Assembly: GCF_030867145.1 (NCBI RefSeq)
Contig: NC_134441.1
Location: forward strand, 7,132,992 to 7,196,991
Length of the DNA: 64,000 nucleotides
Reading direction: 5' to 3'
Source of the DNA: Opisthocomus hoazin
Lineage: Eukaryota; Chordata; Aves; Opisthocomiformes; Opisthocomidae
Part shown: positions 62,101-64,000 of the stretch, in pieces
How positions within the stretch are numbered: the first letter of the stretch is position 1
Layout: each line of letters begins with the position of its first letter
The notes under the pieces: model-generated
Told to the model about the DNA's origin: nothing
Database searches by the model: none
The model's input: only the letters and a program-made list of their open reading frames with translations
Program-made: the position numbers and the translations under genes

Positions 62101-64000
62101 GCAGAGCCCCTTGCCGGGCTGCTGACCTGCAACGTGGAGCCAGCTCTCGGCTCCCTCCCCACGTTCCTCCAGGAGCCCGGTGAGATTAAAACCAGGAGCA
62201 TTTAATTAGAACAGAGGCGACTTAAGACCGTCCCCGCACATCAGCCACTCTGCCAGCGGAGCTGCCCGTGCAGCTTTCCCCGCATTCATCAGCTCCTCAC
62301 GCCGGGGTTGCTGCCCCAACACCGAGAACGAAGCCGAACCACGGCCGAGACCCAGAGCCGTGCTGCGGTGCGAAGTCCTGCCCTTGCCAAAGCGCTCTGC
62401 GGCTCAGGGACTGTCCTGACAACGCGCTTGGGGGGCATGGAATCCCCTCGGCCTCCTTGGGAGCAACGCAGACCTTAACAGCATACTCGCTTGCGAGGTC
62501 CGTCGCGTCTCCGGCGCCCGCACTGCTCTGCGAAGGGCTGGCTCTTAACGACCAGCACTGATGCGGATTTGCCTGGGATTGTCATTGAGACAATCTGTCC
62601 GGGGCCGGTCCTCTGCCAGGGACACGGGCTCCTCGCATCGCCGAGCGCCAGCTCCCCAGCTACCGTCAAGAAGAGCACATAAGCCCTCAATACCAGCCTG
62701 GAAGAAATCCCAAATTTGAGACCCTCAAGCTCTGTAGACTTTCCAGCAGTCACAAACATGTGTAATCCTACAAAACGATCACTCGACAGCACACCGACCC
62801 ACAGCAGACCTGGAGTCTTCCTCTCGACAGGCCCACCGGTGGGACGCTCTCTTGGCCGACTCAAGAGGCTCGCTGCTAAGCTCCAGCAAAGGAGAAAAAA
62901 GGAAAAGAAAAAGGCTGAGATCTACGGCAAACAGCTGCAGCTACCGAAAAAAAAGGGAGCTCACCAAAGGAGACGGGAGGGGATTCCTAGATGTCAGCAG
63001 GCAGGGAAATTCACCACCTGTTTCGCAAGGTTAGCAAGCTGCCAGCGCGTCCACTAATAGATCGTTAATAGAAGAACAGCGGGGTCTTTGTGTCAAAGGC
63101 AAATCCCCCACCTGCTGGGGGATGTAAATCTGAGCCCACCACCGGCAGCGGGTGCTGGACCCAGCTTTAAAGCGACTTTGAGCGGCCGCGGTTTTGCACA
63201 TTGCGTACTTTCCAAGACCTCGCTCAGGGCGACGTCGTAGGCGCGGAACGGCTGCTCCCCACGGGAAACCTAACGAAACCAACACCCGGGAACAGTCGGC
63301 CGGAGCGCAGGCACCGTGGTGGACGCCGGCAGAGCCCAGCCTGCAGGCCCTCGGAGAAGAGACCGGGTCACGGCGCCCGGCAAACGGCGCTCACACCATC
63401 GATGAACGAGAACGTGGGCACCTGCATCACCACTGCGGCAAAAAACCCAGGCCAGTTCACACACAGGAAGGGTCTCGCTTTCTCTCTTCTTCTCATCTCA
63501 CTCCTTCATGCTTCAACCCGAGCTGTGTTCGCACTGGATCAAAATAGCGCTGGTTAAAGCGCTTCTGGCGATGCTCTCACTCCAGTGTCTGACATTTAGA
63601 CCCACGTATCACCTTCAAACCACGCAGAGGTGGTCTGAAGGGAGCTGCAAACTAATTAAAATCTTCCCAGTGGCCACATCACAGATCAGCCTTACTCTTT
63701 GCAAACCAAAGAGTAAGGAGCCCAATCGACGGGCTAAGTTCTAGCAAAGCCTTCAGAGCAGCTTCACAGACCTTCGTGCGCCAGGGATGGAGCTGGACGA
63801 CAGGAGCCCCCAGTTACCACTGAACCAGCAAAACCAGTCCTCTGCGCTTCTGGTCAGGGTCTTCCCCGGGGAAACCTTTGCGCCACATATCCGGGGCATC
63901 ACCTTTGGGGTAATATTCTCCCTGCTCTTCGAGAAGCCATTTTACCACGTTTGCTACCCCTTTTTACCGCATTCGCTACCCCTCAGCAGCTGATGAAAGG

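Larger units (their letters stand above)
54132..64000 (-). other. PPP3CC: PPP3CC intron 1 (partial)
   Basis: At least 9.9 kb upstream of exon 2. The expected first-exon residues (human MSGRRFHLSTTDRVIK) were not found, so exon 1 is beyond the right edge. The intron contains CR1 fragments at 55508-55797, 57112-57725 and 58925-59127 and short A or T runs. No other gene is supported. Confidence 0.7.

Overview
The window is nuclear DNA from a bird, most likely from a GC-rich microchromosome. Evidence: multi-exon vertebrate genes with GT/AG introns, six fragments of the avian LINE CR1 (several ending in the typical ATTCTGTGATTCTGT tail), and many GC-rich minisatellites in short introns. Gene order is BIN3 (+), CCAR2 relic (-), C8orf58 orthologue (-), PDLIM2 (-), SORBS3 (-), PPP3CC (-). 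This matches human 8p21.3 read backwards (PPP3CC-SORBS3-PDLIM2-C8orf58-CCAR2-BIN3) and the avian chromosome-22-type block. Protein identities rest on recognising residues from memory of the human orthologues; no database search was run.

Layout. 1-5560: last intron, last coding exon and 3'UTR of BIN3. 5640-6075: minisatellite. About 6960-10600: a CCAR2 (DBC1) locus on the minus strand whose conserved blocks are in order but split between reading frames and interrupted by stops; it looks like a decayed gene. 10738-14430: C8orf58 orthologue, five exons, open (338 codons plus stop). 15300-21440: PDLIM2, nine coding exons, open (345 codons plus stop). 22725-31950: SORBS3 (vinexin), eighteen coding exons, open (689 codons plus stop), with SoHo and three SH3 domains. 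32800-33010: an A/T-rich strip where base composition changes. 36022-54131: coding exons 2-14 of PPP3CC (calcineurin A gamma), in phase throughout. 54132-64000: PPP3CC intron 1, with CR1 copies and no recognised exon; exon 1 lies beyond the window.

The genes are neighbours by ancient synteny, not an operon. PPP3CC is the catalytic subunit of a Ca2+/calmodulin phosphatase. SORBS3 and PDLIM2 are actin/focal-adhesion adaptors. BIN3 is a BAR-domain protein. C8orf58 has no known function.

The most notable observations are: (1) CCAR2 carries several frame breaks and two in-frame stops while the four flanking minus-strand genes keep perfect phase; (2) a minisatellite seems to have grown out of a CCAR2 coding exon; (3) two long, nearly identical CR1 copies in opposite orientation flank a block of SORBS3 exons; (4) A/T-rich islands in PPP3CC and BIN3 introns look like conserved non-coding elements.
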